Positions 1-8,261 are shown, numbered from the stretch's first letter. The stretch: 9,202 nt of DNA from Variovorax sp. (GCA_028292835.1 JAQGLP010000283.1:1-9202), one strand, 5' to 3'. Notes: generated by a model from the letters alone, not told the origin. Numbers and translations are program-made.

Positions 1-48
<48 letters not shown>

Positions 49-87
49 ATTTGCGTTGGGCCCCTGCCCTGTCGCATCGAGCCTCGA

Positions 88-93
88 ATTATA
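88..93 (-). promoter_or_regulatory. Candidate -10 box for the tRNA-Ala gene
   Basis: The minus strand carries a perfect TATAAT, 39 bases upstream of the tRNA 5' end and just after the gltX stop codon. No good -35 hexamer sits 16-18 bases further upstream (GAGAAA or TGAGAA), so the promoter would depend on its consensus -10. A GC-containing stretch with a small inverted repeat (TCGAGGCTCGA, 77-87) follows. Seen: the hexamer and its position. Inferred: that it drives the tRNA separately from the gltX operon. Confidence 0.5.
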
Positions 94-95
94 GA

Positions 96-118
96 CTGAA
101 AAATCACGCGTTTCTCAG
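96..118 (-). other. Small stem-loop across the gltX stop codon
   Basis: On the minus strand CTGAGAAA (118-111) can pair with TTTTTCAG (103-96) with one G-U wobble, around a 7-base loop that contains the gltX TGA. The stem is A/T-rich and is not followed by a T run beyond its own arm, so it is a poor intrinsic terminator. It may be chance, or may slightly attenuate read-through into the tRNA. Confidence 0.25.
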
Positions 119-1492
119 CTTGGTCAAAACAACGTCGCGAGAAAACAGCGCGAGCACCACGTCGAGCGATGGCGTCTGGGGGGTGCCCATCACCAGCACG
201 CGCACCGGCATGGCCAGCGCAGGCATCTTGAGCCCGTGCGTCGCGAGCACTTCCTTGATCGCGGCGGCAATGGACGCCTTGTCCCAGGGGATCTGCGCAA
301 GTCGTTCCGCCAGCGCGGCCACCGCCGGCCGCACGGCGTCGGTCAGATGCTGCGCGCGGTCGGCGTCGCTCGGTGTCGCGTCACCGTAGAAGACGGCGGC
401 CCATTTCGCCAGCGCCACCGTGGTGTCGCAACGGTCCTTGAACAGCGCGCAGATGCCCGGCAACCGCTCGTCGCCCGCGATGCCGCGTGCCTGCAGCTGC
501 ACCGACACCAGACGCGCCAGCGCCGCGTCGTCCATCTGCTTGATGTAGTGCGCGTTGACCCAGGCGAGCTTGGCCGCGTCCCACTGCGCCGGGCTGCGCG
601 AGAGATGGCTGCCGTCGAACCATTCCACCATCTGCTGGCGGGTGAAAAGCTCGTCGTCGCCATGGCTCCAGCCGAGCCGCGCCAGGTAGTTCAGCATGGC
701 CTCGGGCAGGTAGCCGGCTTCCTGGTACGCCGTCACGCTGACGGCGCCACGGCGCTTGGAGAGTTTCTGCCCGTCGTCGCCGAGGATCACCGGCAGGTGG
801 CCGAACAGCGGCAGCGGCGCCCCCAGCGCATTGAAGATGTTGATCTGCCAGGGCGTGTTGTTGACATGCTCGTCGCCCCGGAACACGTGGCTGATCCGCA
901 TGTCCCAGTCGTCCACCACGACGCAGAAGTTGTAGGTCGGCACACCGTCCGGCCGCACGATGATCAGGTCGTCGATCTCGCGGTTGTTGATGGTGATCGG
1001 ACCCTTGACGAGGTCGTCCCACGACACGTCGCCCTCCACCGGGTTGCGAAAGCGCACCACCGGCTTGACCCCAGCCGGCACCGGCGGCAGCGCCTTGCCG
1101 GGCTCGGGGCGCCAGCGCCGGTCGTAGAGCGTCTTCTCGCCGCGCGCGCGCTGGGCCTCGCGCATTTCGTCGAGCTCCTGCGGCGTGCAGTAGCAGTGGT
1201 AGGCCGTGCCGGCCGCCAGCATCTGCCGCACCACGTCGCGATAGCGGTCGAGGCGCTGCATCTGGTAGACCGGGCCTTCGTCGCAGTCGAGGCCCAGCCA
1301 CTTCATGGACGCGAGGATCTGCTCGACCGCGTCCTGCGTCGAGCGGGCCACGTCGGTGTCCTCGATGCGCAGCACGAACTCGCCGCCATGGTGGCGCGCG
1401 TAGGCCCACGAATAGAGCGCGGTGCGCGCGGTGCCCAGATGGAGGAAGCCGGTGGGCGATGGCGCGATGCGGGTGCGGATGGGTCGGGTCAT
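104..1492 (-). CDS. gltX: Glutamyl-tRNA synthetase
   Basis: Class I aminoacyl-tRNA synthetase, which charges tRNA-Glu with glutamate using ATP in the cytoplasm. The product is 462 residues, the usual length for bacterial GluRS. The N terminus has the family opening RIAPSPTGFLHLGTA (residues 8-22), where HLGT is the HIGH signature. GDEH lies at 207-210 and the KMSKS-equivalent KLSKR at 243-247. Cys100 and Cys102 of the E. coli-type zinc site are kept, but the partner positions in YDRRWRP (123-129) are Trp and Pro instead of Cys and His, so that zinc site is probably not functional. The ATG overlaps the metZ stop as ATGA and has no Shine-Dalgarno, which implies translational coupling. The reading frame is open far upstream through metZ, but only this start gives a family-like N terminus. 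A tRNA-Ala gene follows. Confidence 0.97.
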   Translation of the reverse strand: MTRPIRTRIAPSPTGFLHLGTARTALYSWAYARHHGGEFVLRIEDTDVARSTQDAVEQILASMKWLGLDCDEGPVYQMQRLDRYRDVVRQMLAAGTAYHCYCTPQELDEMREAQRARGEKTLYDRRWRPEPGKALPPVPAGVKPVVRFRNPVEGDVSWDDLVKGPITINNREIDDLIIVRPDGVPTYNFCVVVDDWDMRISHVFRGDEHVNNTPWQINIFNALGAPLPLFGHLPVILGDDGQKLSKRRGAVSVTAYQEAGYLPEAMLNYLARLGWSHGDDELFTRQQMVEWFDGSHLSRSPAQWDAAKLAWVNAHYIKQMDDAALARLVSVQLQARGIAGDERLPGICALFKDRCDTTVALAKWAAVFYGDATPSDADRAQHLTDAVRPAVAALAERLAQIPWDKASIAAAIKEVLATHGLKMPALAMPVRVLVMGTPQTPSLDVVLALFSRDVVLTKLRNA

Positions 1493-2712
1493 GGGGCAAG
1501 GGTGCCGAGGCCGCGCAGCAGGTCGGTCTGGATGTCGGTGATGTGGTCGAGCCCGATGGCCAGGCGGACCAGCCCCTGGCCGATGCCGGCGGCCTGGCGC
1601 TGCGTCTCGCTCAGGCGGCCGTGCGAGCTGGTCGCCGGGTGCGCGATGGTGGTCTTGGTGTCGCCCAGGTTGGCGGTGACACTGCACACGCGGGTGCTGT
1701 CGATGACGTGGAAGGCATTGCGGCGCGCCGCCTCGGGCGTTTCGCCCTGCACGTCGAAGGACACCACTGCGCTGCCCAGGCCGGCCTGCTGGCGCATGGC
1801 CAGTTCGTGCTGCGGATGCGACGCGAGCCCGGGGTAGTAGACCCGCGCGACGCCGGGCTGCGCCTCCAGCCACCGGGCCAGCGCCAGCGCGCTCGCGCAC
1901 TGCGCCTGCATCCGGATGCCGAGCGTTTCCAGCCCCTTGAGCACGATCCAGGCGTTGAACGGCGACAGCGCCATGCCGGCGGTGCGCACCACCGGACCGA
2001 ACACGTCGTGCACCAGCTTCGACGGCCCGCAAATGGCGCCGGCCAGGACGCGTCCCTGGCCGTCCAGGTACTTGGTACCGGAGTGGATGACCAGGTCGGC
2101 ACCCAGTTCGGCCGGTCGCTGCAGCACCGGCGTGCAGAAGCAGTTGTCGACCGCCAGCAATGCGCCCGCGTCGTGCGCCAGGCCGGCCAGCGTCCGGATG
2201 TCGCACACCTCCGTCAGCGGATTGGTCGGGGTCTCGGCAAACAGCAGCCGGGTGGTGGGCCGGATCGCGTCGCGCCACTGCGCGACGTCGGTCTGCGAAA
2301 CGAACGTCGTCTCCACGCCGAACTTGGCAAACTGCGTGCCGATCAGCCCGAGCGTCGAGCCGAACACCGAGCGCGAGCACACCACGTGGTCGCCCGCCTT
2401 CAGCAGGCCCATGCACATCATGAGGATCGCGCCCATGCCGCTGGAGGCCGCGATGGCCGCCTCGGTGCCCTCCAGCGCCGCCAGCCGCTGCTCGAAGCTC
2501 GCCACGGTCGGGTTGGAGGTGCGCGTGTAGGTGAAGCCCTCTTCGGTGCCGGCGAAGCGGCGCGCCGAGGTCTCGGCGTCGGGCTGCACGAAGCTGCTGG
2601 TGAGGTAGAGCGCCTCGGAGTTCTCGCCGTACTGGCTGCGCTCGAGCGCCACGCGCACCGCGAGCGTGTCGCGGTGCAGGTCGGGAGGAAGGGATCGGTC
2701 GGTCACGTGCAT
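1489..2712 (-). CDS. metZ: O-succinylhomoserine sulfhydrylase (PLP-dependent)
   Basis: A 407-residue enzyme of the Cys/Met metabolism PLP family. MetZ makes homocysteine directly from O-succinylhomoserine and sulfide, bypassing cystathionine. Family marks visible are YTRTSNPT (62-69, the Tyr and Arg that contact the cofactor phosphate), SSGMGAI (90-96, phosphate loop), the AVDN aspartate D189 that pairs with the pyridine nitrogen, and HSGTKYLDGQGR (210-221) with Lys214 as the Schiff-base lysine. The C-terminal part SVTANLGDTKTTIAHPA-like motif is also typical. Cystathionine gamma-synthase or an O-acetylhomoserine enzyme is the main alternative. The opening LHRDTLAVR and the YLTSSFV segment favour MetZ. 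It begins 32 bases after purF, with AGGCGGA about 12 bases before the ATG, and overlaps gltX by 4 bases. Confidence 0.93.
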   Translation of the reverse strand: MHVTDRSLPPDLHRDTLAVRVALERSQYGENSEALYLTSSFVQPDAETSARRFAGTEEGFTYTRTSNPTVASFEQRLAALEGTEAAIAASSGMGAILMMCMGLLKAGDHVVCSRSVFGSTLGLIGTQFAKFGVETTFVSQTDVAQWRDAIRPTTRLLFAETPTNPLTEVCDIRTLAGLAHDAGALLAVDNCFCTPVLQRPAELGADLVIHSGTKYLDGQGRVLAGAICGPSKLVHDVFGPVVRTAGMALSPFNAWIVLKGLETLGIRMQAQCASALALARWLEAQPGVARVYYPGLASHPQHELAMRQQAGLGSAVVSFDVQGETPEAARRNAFHVIDSTRVCSVTANLGDTKTTIAHPATSSHGRLSETQRQAAGIGQGLVRLAIGLDHITDIQTDLLRGLGTLAP

Positions 2713-2713
2713 T

Positions 2714-2731
2714 CGGACGGAATGTCCGCCT
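2714..2731 (-). promoter_or_regulatory. metZ ribosome-binding region with a small hairpin
   Basis: On the minus strand the likely Shine-Dalgarno AGGCGGA (2731-2725) overlaps the left arm of a short inverted repeat, CGGAC-ATTCC-GTCCG (2728-2714). The repeat ends one base before the metZ ATG. A five-pair stem is weak, but it could reduce independent initiation at metZ and favour ribosomes arriving from purF. The repeat is seen; the regulatory role is inferred. Confidence 0.25.
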
Positions 2732-2744
2732 GTTCAAACAAAAC

Positions 2745-4244
2745 TCAGCTTGGATTCGGCAGCGACAGGCGCGAGCTGTCTTCTTCGGTTTCCTCGACAT
2801 GCGGGCGCTGGCCGTTGATGCGCATGATGGCGGCGGTGTCGATGTCGCCCGTGACGTAGACGCCGTCGAAGCACGACGCGTCGAAGCCGTCGAGCTTCGG
2901 GTTGAGGGACCCGACGGCGCGCTTCATTGCCTCCACGTCCTGGTAGATCAGCGCATCGCAGCCGATCTGCAGGCGGATTTCCTCGACGCTGCGGTCGTGC
3001 GCCACCAGCTCGTCCTTGGTGGGCATGTCGATGCCATAGACGTTCGGGAAGCGCACCGGTGGCGCGGCGCTGGCGAGGTACACCTTGCGCGCGCCGGCGT
3101 CGCGCGCCATCTGCACGATCTCGCGGCTGGTGGTGCCGCGCACGATCGAGTCGTCCACCAGCAGCACGTTGCGGCCCTTGAACTCGCTGACGATGACGTT
3201 GAGCTTCTGGCGCACCGACTTCTTGCGCACGCCCTGTCCCGGCATGATGAAGGTGCGGCCCACATAGCGGTTCTTGACGAATCCCTCGCGGTACGGAATG
3301 CCCAGCAGCTGCGCCAGCTGCATGGCGCTCGGCCGGCTCGACTCCGGAATCGGGATGATCGTGTCGATGTCCTTCGGCGGCACGGTCGAGACCACGCGCT
3401 TGGCCAGCGTCTCGCCCAGGTTGAGGCGCGCCTGGTAGACCGAGATGCCGTCGAGCACCGAGTCGGGCCGCGCCAGGTAGACGAACTCGAACATGCAGGG
3501 CTTGAGGGTCGGCGCGTCGGCGCACTGCTGCGTGTGGACCTGGCCCTGCAGGTCGACGAAGACCGCCTCGCCCGGCGCGATGTCGCGCTCGAGCACATGG
3601 CCGGTGCCTTCGAGCGCCACCGATTCGCTGGCCACCATCACGGTGCCGTCGGCGCCGCGGCCCAGGCACAGCGGGCGAATGCCGAACGGGTCGCGGAATG
3701 CCAGCAGGCCGTGGCCGGCGATCAGCGCCACCACGGCATAGGAGCCGCGCAGCCGGCGGTGCACGTTGCGCACCGCGGCGAACAGTTGGGCCGAATGCAG
3801 CGGCGCGCCGCGCGTCACCCGTTCGATTTCGTGGGCCAGCACGTTGAGGAGGACCTCCGAATCGCTATCGGTGTTGGTGTGGCGGTGGTCCGTCGAAAAC
3901 AGCTCGGCCCGCAGCGCATGCGCGTTGGTCAGGTTGCCGTTGTGCACCAGCACGATGCCGAAGGGCGCGTTCACGTAGAAGGGCTGGGCCTCTTCCTCGC
4001 TATAGGCGTTGCCGGCAGTGGGATAGCGCACCTGGCCCAGGCCGACGCTGCCCGGTAGCGCCCGCATGTTGCGCGTGCGAAACACGTCGCGCACCATCCC
4101 CTTGGCCTTGTGCATGAAGAACTTGCGCTCCTGCAAGGTCACGATGCCGGCGGCGTCCTGGCCGCGATGCTGCAGCAGCAGCAAGGCGTCGTAGAGCAAC
4201 TGGTTGGCGGGAGCGCTGCTGACAGCACCGACGATTCCACACAT
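2745..4244 (-). CDS. purF: Amidophosphoribosyltransferase (glutamine PRPP amidotransferase)
   Basis: Catalyses the first committed step of purine synthesis, PRPP plus glutamine to 5-phosphoribosylamine, in the cytoplasm. The 499-residue length fits the proteobacterial enzyme. It starts MCGIVGAV, so Cys2 is the N-terminal nucleophile of the class II glutaminase domain (about 2-235). Glutamine-site elements include QVRYPT (71-76), HNGNLTN (101-107) and DSDSE (126-130). The phosphoribosyltransferase domain has the PRPP loop NVLLVDDSIVRGTTS (359-373) and IPIPESSRPSA (297-307). No propeptide precedes Cys2, as expected for this branch. The ATG has a strong Shine-Dalgarno GAGAGGA 9 bases upstream, which overlaps the cvpA stop codon. 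Lying directly after cvpA is the classical arrangement. No PurR operator was recognised nearby. Confidence 0.97.
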   Translation of the reverse strand: MCGIVGAVSSAPANQLLYDALLLLQHRGQDAAGIVTLQERKFFMHKAKGMVRDVFRTRNMRALPGSVGLGQVRYPTAGNAYSEEEAQPFYVNAPFGIVLVHNGNLTNAHALRAELFSTDHRHTNTDSDSEVLLNVLAHEIERVTRGAPLHSAQLFAAVRNVHRRLRGSYAVVALIAGHGLLAFRDPFGIRPLCLGRGADGTVMVASESVALEGTGHVLERDIAPGEAVFVDLQGQVHTQQCADAPTLKPCMFEFVYLARPDSVLDGISVYQARLNLGETLAKRVVSTVPPKDIDTIIPIPESSRPSAMQLAQLLGIPYREGFVKNRYVGRTFIMPGQGVRKKSVRQKLNVIVSEFKGRNVLLVDDSIVRGTTSREIVQMARDAGARKVYLASAAPPVRFPNVYGIDMPTKDELVAHDRSVEEIRLQIGCDALIYQDVEAMKRAVGSLNPKLDGFDASCFDGVYVTGDIDTAAIMRINGQRPHVEETEEDSSRLSLPNPS

Positions 4245-4258
4245 ATGAAACGATCCTC

Positions 4259-4744
4259 TCAGGGCAAGTAACTCGCCAGTTTTTCAGGCAGCATGGGTTT
4301 CAGGCGTTGCAGGGCCGCATCGATCCAGGGGGCCCCGTGCGACTCGCGCCAGAGCGCGTTGTCGGTAAGGGACATCAGGTGCACCGCCACCGCCACCGCC
4401 AGCACCGCCACGGCACCGCGCAGCATGCCGAAGGCCGCGCCCAGGGTCCGGTCCACCGGACGCAGCCCGGCGGCCACGATCATGCGACGCATGGACCAGG
4501 CCAGCAGGCCGGCGGCGAAAGCCACCGCGATGAACACCAGTACAAAGGCGGCCGCATAACGCCACGGCGCGCCGGCTTCCCCGACCGGCAGCCAGGCGCC
4601 GATCGAAGGGGCGAACCACTGCGCGCACAGGAAAGCGGCGGTCCAGCCCGCCGCCGACACCACTTCATAGACCAGCCCGCGCGTGACGCCCAGCGCCAGC
4701 GATATCAGCAGCATCGCGATCCATAGCCAGTCCAGCAAGGGCAC
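4259..4744 (-). CDS. cvpA: CvpA family inner-membrane protein
   Basis: A 161-residue membrane protein of the CvpA/colicin V production family, named from E. coli, where loss of the purF-linked cvpA affects colicin V production and envelope robustness. Four hydrophobic segments are visible at roughly residues 5-24, 28-44, 62-84 and 105-125. The conserved motif VDRTLGAAFGMLRG (97-110) lies between the third and fourth and is the family hallmark. The start is GTG (4744-4742), with AGGGA about 10 bases upstream. An ATG at 4755 is in another frame and gives only a very short peptide. The gene begins 13 bases after the SPOR gene and ends 14 bases before purF, so it is surely co-transcribed with both. 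The molecular role is not settled for the family. Confidence 0.94.
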   Translation of the reverse strand: MPLLDWLWIAMLLISLALGVTRGLVYEVVSAAGWTAAFLCAQWFAPSIGAWLPVGEAGAPWRYAAAFVLVFIAVAFAAGLLAWSMRRMIVAAGLRPVDRTLGAAFGMLRGAVAVLAVAVAVHLMSLTDNALWRESHGAPWIDAALQRLKPMLPEKLASYLP

Positions 4745-4757
4745 CGCGACACCATCC

Positions 4758-5720
4758 CTAGAAATTCATGACCGCGGCCGGCAGGGACAGGCCCTTGATC
4801 CGGCTGGCCGCGCGATCGGCTTCGGCGCGCGAGGCGAACGGACCGACACGCACCCGTGTGCGCTCGCCGTCGGCTGTCTTGGCCACGTGCGTATAGGTCT
4901 TGAGGCCCGCGCTTTCGAGTTTCTGCCGGGTTTCGCGGGCCTTGTCGGAATCGGCGAAGGCGCCCACCTGGATCGCGAAGCGACGGCCCGCTTCCTCGCC
5001 GGACGCGGCCGCCGTCGTGGACTCGGAGGGCTTGCCGTCGAGCAGCGCACGTGCGCGCGCCCCATCGTTGGCGGACGTTGCGGGCTTGGGCGCGACCGGC
5101 TTGGCTTCGGGCTTGGACACGGCCTGTTTGACCTCGGCCTTGGCTTCGGCTTTGGGCTCGGTCCTGGTGGCCTCGGCCTTGATTTCCGGCTTCGGCTCGG
5201 GCTTGCGCGCCGTTTTCGTCTCGGCCTTGGACTCGGATTTCGGCTCGGGCTTGTGTTCGGACTTGGACGCCGGCTTGGGTTCCGGCTTGGACGCAGGCTT
5301 GCTCTCGGACTTGAGAGCCACGCGCGGCGCAGGCTCCGGAACCGGCAGCGCGCTCTCGATCTCCATGCCGTCGGGCGTTTCGGTGATCATCTTGTTCACG
5401 GCGGCGTCCCGGTCCACGCGCGCATCCTTGCCGCTGCCCGACGACACGGCGGCGGGCGGCGCCGGCGTGGCCGGAACGGCCAGCGGCTTGGTCTTGTTGC
5501 GATCGGGGATCTCGATCGGGATGTCGACCGGCACGGGACGCGGCTGCGTGTCGAACAGCAGCGGGAAGCCGATGACACCGAGCAGCACCAGCACTGCGGC
5601 CCCCACCAGACGGTGGCGTGCGCGGCGGCGCATGGCCTCGATACTTTCCGGCGGAACGGTGGCGGCTGGACGACCTTCGGCGCCTTGCGGGCCGCGGGCG
5701 CGGAACTTGAAAAACGCCAT
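4758..5720 (-). CDS. SPOR-domain membrane protein, DedD-like
   Basis: A predicted bitopic inner-membrane protein of 320 residues. It has a short cytoplasmic N terminus ending in the basic run MRRRARHR (30-37), one membrane segment (about 38-56), and a long Lys/Pro/Glu/Ser-rich linker (136-214). A C-terminal SPOR domain (247-320) begins RFAIQVGAF and contains TRVRVGPFASRAEAD. SPOR domains bind denuded septal peptidoglycan, so a division role like that of E. coli DedD is likely; the position between folC and cvpA matches dedD exactly. I chose the ATG at 5720 because MAFFKFRARG is the natural family start. The frame is also open to a TTG at 5765, right after the folC stop, which would add 15 residues. 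Neither start has a good Shine-Dalgarno. Confidence 0.9.
   Translation of the reverse strand: MAFFKFRARGPQGAEGRPAATVPPESIEAMRRRARHRLVGAAVLVLLGVIGFPLLFDTQPRPVPVDIPIEIPDRNKTKPLAVPATPAPPAAVSSGSGKDARVDRDAAVNKMITETPDGMEIESALPVPEPAPRVALKSESKPASKPEPKPASKSEHKPEPKSESKAETKTARKPEPKPEIKAEATRTEPKAEAKAEVKQAVSKPEAKPVAPKPATSANDGARARALLDGKPSESTTAAASGEEAGRRFAIQVGAFADSDKARETRQKLESAGLKTYTHVAKTADGERTRVRVGPFASRAEADRAASRIKGLSLPAAVMNF
5079..5315 (-). repeat. Low-complexity Lys/Pro/Glu/Ser linker coding repeat
   Basis: This stretch encodes residues 136-214 of the SPOR protein. It is built from imperfect short units such as SKPEPKPASK, SKAETK and KAEAKAEVK. At DNA level it shows as repeated variants of TCGGGCTTG/TCGGCTTGG on the plus strand. 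It probably forms an extended periplasmic spacer that lets the SPOR domain reach the cell wall. Such repeats are prone to length change between strains by slippage or recombination. Confidence 0.75.
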
Positions 5721-5765
5721 GGAATGTGGATTCTTGAGAGGAGCCGCCAGCGCGGACGCCGGCAA

Positions 5766-7133
<1,368 letters not shown>

Positions 7134-7176
7134 GGAGGCGGGATTGTCGCGCACCTGGCGCGGGCATGATGACGAC
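7134..7176. promoter_or_regulatory. Divergent intergenic spacer between folC and the YffB-like gene
   Basis: Only 43 bases separate the two divergent start codons. I see no convincing -35/-10 pair or Shine-Dalgarno for either gene. The best hint is GACAAT on the minus strand (7148-7143), close to the folC start. A small inverted repeat, CGCG-CACCTGG-CGCG, lies in the middle. Promoters probably reach into the opposing coding regions, or one transcript is close to leaderless. This is the expected control point for the folC-to-gltX operon. Confidence 0.4.
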
Positions 7177-7548
7177 ATGAACAACGTCCATGGCATTGCC
7201 AACTGCGACACGGTGAAACGGGCGCGTGCCTGGCTCGACGGGCACGCCGTGGCCTACCGGTTCCACGACTTCAAGAAGCTCGGCGTTCCGGAAGCGGCGC
7301 TCGACCGCTGGCTGGCCGCGCTCGGCTGGGAGGCGCTGGTGAACCGCCGCGGCACCACCTGGCGTCGGCTCGACGAGGCCACGCGCGGCGCCGTCGTCGA
7401 TGCCGCGTCGGCGCGCGCCGTGCTGCTGGCGCATCCGAGCCTGATCAGGCGCCCGGTGGTCGAGTGGGAGGATGCGCCCGCGGGCCTGACGGTCGGCTTC
7501 GATGAGGCCCTCTGGACGGGCGGTTCACGGGACGTTTACATGCGCTGA
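7177..7548 (+). CDS. ArsC/Spx-family protein, YffB-like
   Basis: A 123-residue thioredoxin-fold protein of the ArsC family, YffB branch. It opens with VHGIANCDTVKRARAWL-type sequence, with a single conserved Cys10 in NCDT and no CXXC pair. FHDFKK (29-34), NRRGTTWRRL (56-65) and HPSLIRRPV (86-94) are the other family blocks; the last carries the arginine and cis-proline near the active cysteine. These proteins are often annotated as arsenate reductase, but YffB members are more likely glutathione-dependent thiol reductases. The exact substrate is unknown and no ars genes are nearby. The ATG at 7177 gives the natural N terminus, although the frame is open further upstream. No clear Shine-Dalgarno is present. 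It is divergent from folC. Confidence 0.87.
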   Translation: MNNVHGIANCDTVKRARAWLDGHAVAYRFHDFKKLGVPEAALDRWLAALGWEALVNRRGTTWRRLDEATRGAVVDAASARAVLLAHPSLIRRPVVEWEDAPAGLTVGFDEALWTGGSRDVYMR

Positions 7549-7592
7549 TTGAACCCGTCGCCGCCGCGCGCATCCAATCTATTGTTTGGTTT

Positions 7593-7607
7593 CATTCCCT
7601 TGGAATG
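7593..7607 (+). other. Perfect inverted repeat in the AT-rich spacer before the exported-protein gene
   Basis: CATTCC-CTT-GGAATG is a perfect six-base-pair repeat with a 3-base loop in the 91-base gap 7549-7639. It is followed by GCTTTT, so it could be a weak intrinsic terminator of the YffB-like gene. Alternatively it is a small operator upstream of the next gene. The surrounding 35 bases are clearly more AT-rich than the rest of the window. No good -35/-10 pair was found; TATTGT (7580-7585) is a weak -10 candidate. Confidence 0.35.
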
Positions 7608-7639
7608 GCTTTTGACTTGATTGCGACAGGAGCTTGCAC

Positions 7640-8203
7640 ATGAGCACTTCAACCAGAAAAGCGATCGTGGCCGCGTTGCTGGGCACGCTTGCAGGCATGG
7701 CCCAGGTGGCCGTCGCGCAGCAGCAGCCCTCGCCCACGTCCGAGCAGGGCCGCGTGGTGTCCAGCACGCCGATCCGCCAGTGGGTCGCGGACGCCAATGG
7801 CGAGGAGCAGCAGCGCACGGTGGGCTACAACGTGACCTACGAATTCGCCGGACGCCGCTACAGGACGCAGACCGCCGAGCCGCCCGGCGCGACGATTCCG
7901 GTGCAGGTTAGCGCCATGGGCGTCACGACACCCACGGCGCCGGCGTCGGAAATGGCCGCTGGCCAGGAGGACCCCGCCCCCTGGCGGAACGTCACGCCCG
8001 AGCCGGGCATTGTCGTGCCGCGCGACGGCGTGGTCGCGGCCTATCCGCGGCCGGTGTACGTGCAGCCGGCCTATGCGGCCCCGCTGTACGTGGCGCCACC
8101 GGTCTATGGCTATGGCTATGCGGCGCCCTTCGTTGCCCCTATCGGCCTGTCGCTGAACCTGGGTTATTCGCGCGGCTGGGGCGGCGGCTGGCACCATCGC
8201 TGA
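7640..8203 (+). CDS. Exported protein of unknown function with Tyr/Pro/Gly-rich C terminus
   Basis: A 187-residue protein with a Sec signal peptide: basic start MSTSTRK, hydrophobic core about 8-22, and predicted signal peptidase I cut after AVA at residue 26. The mature part has a small conserved-looking segment (38-94) containing VGYNVTYEFAGRRYRT and PPGATIPVQV. I associate that pattern with the domain beside glycine-zipper motifs in Burkholderiales surface-antigen-like proteins, but no glycine zipper is present here. The tail (133-187) is rich in Tyr, Pro, Ala and Gly (for example VYGYGYAAP) and ends GWGGGWHHR. Mature protein has no cysteine. I chose the ATG at 7640 because AGGAG lies 7 bases upstream; a TTG at 7634 would add two residues. 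No function can be assigned; the periplasm or outer surface is likely. Confidence 0.8.
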   Translation: MSTSTRKAIVAALLGTLAGMAQVAVAQQQPSPTSEQGRVVSSTPIRQWVADANGEEQQRTVGYNVTYEFAGRRYRTQTAEPPGATIPVQVSAMGVTTPTAPASEMAAGQEDPAPWRNVTPEPGIVVPRDGVVAAYPRPVYVQPAYAAPLYVAPPVYGYGYAAPFVAPIGLSLNLGYSRGWGGGWHHR

Positions 8204-8224
8204 CGCCGGACAGCGGAGCCGGCG
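8204..8224 (+). terminator. GC-rich hairpin right after the exported-protein gene
   Basis: Immediately after the TGA, CGCCGG (8204-8209) can pair with CCGGCG (8219-8224) around 9 bases. No T run follows, so it is not a textbook intrinsic terminator. It may act with Rho or stabilise the transcript end. A second possible pairing, GCGGAG (8213-8218) with CTCCGC (8241-8246), competes with it. Confidence 0.3.
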
Positions 8225-8261
8225 GGTCGGGGCGCGGTCTCTCCGCAGTTCCGCCCTGCCC

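Noticed and set aside
1493..2800. Upstream extension of the gltX frame making an 898-residue protein
   Set aside because: This part of the frame is a shadow of metZ, with an Arg/Ala/Pro-rich low-complexity translation. The family start of GluRS is at 1492.
1459..2859. Long plus-strand open frame opposite metZ
   Set aside because: The translation is rich in Arg, His, Gln and Ala with no domain pattern. It is the expected antisense shadow of a high-GC gene whose third positions are mostly G or C.
7177..7548. Arsenate resistance gene
   Set aside because: The protein is in the ArsC family, but it belongs to the YffB branch and has no ars neighbours, so a role in arsenate reduction is not supported.
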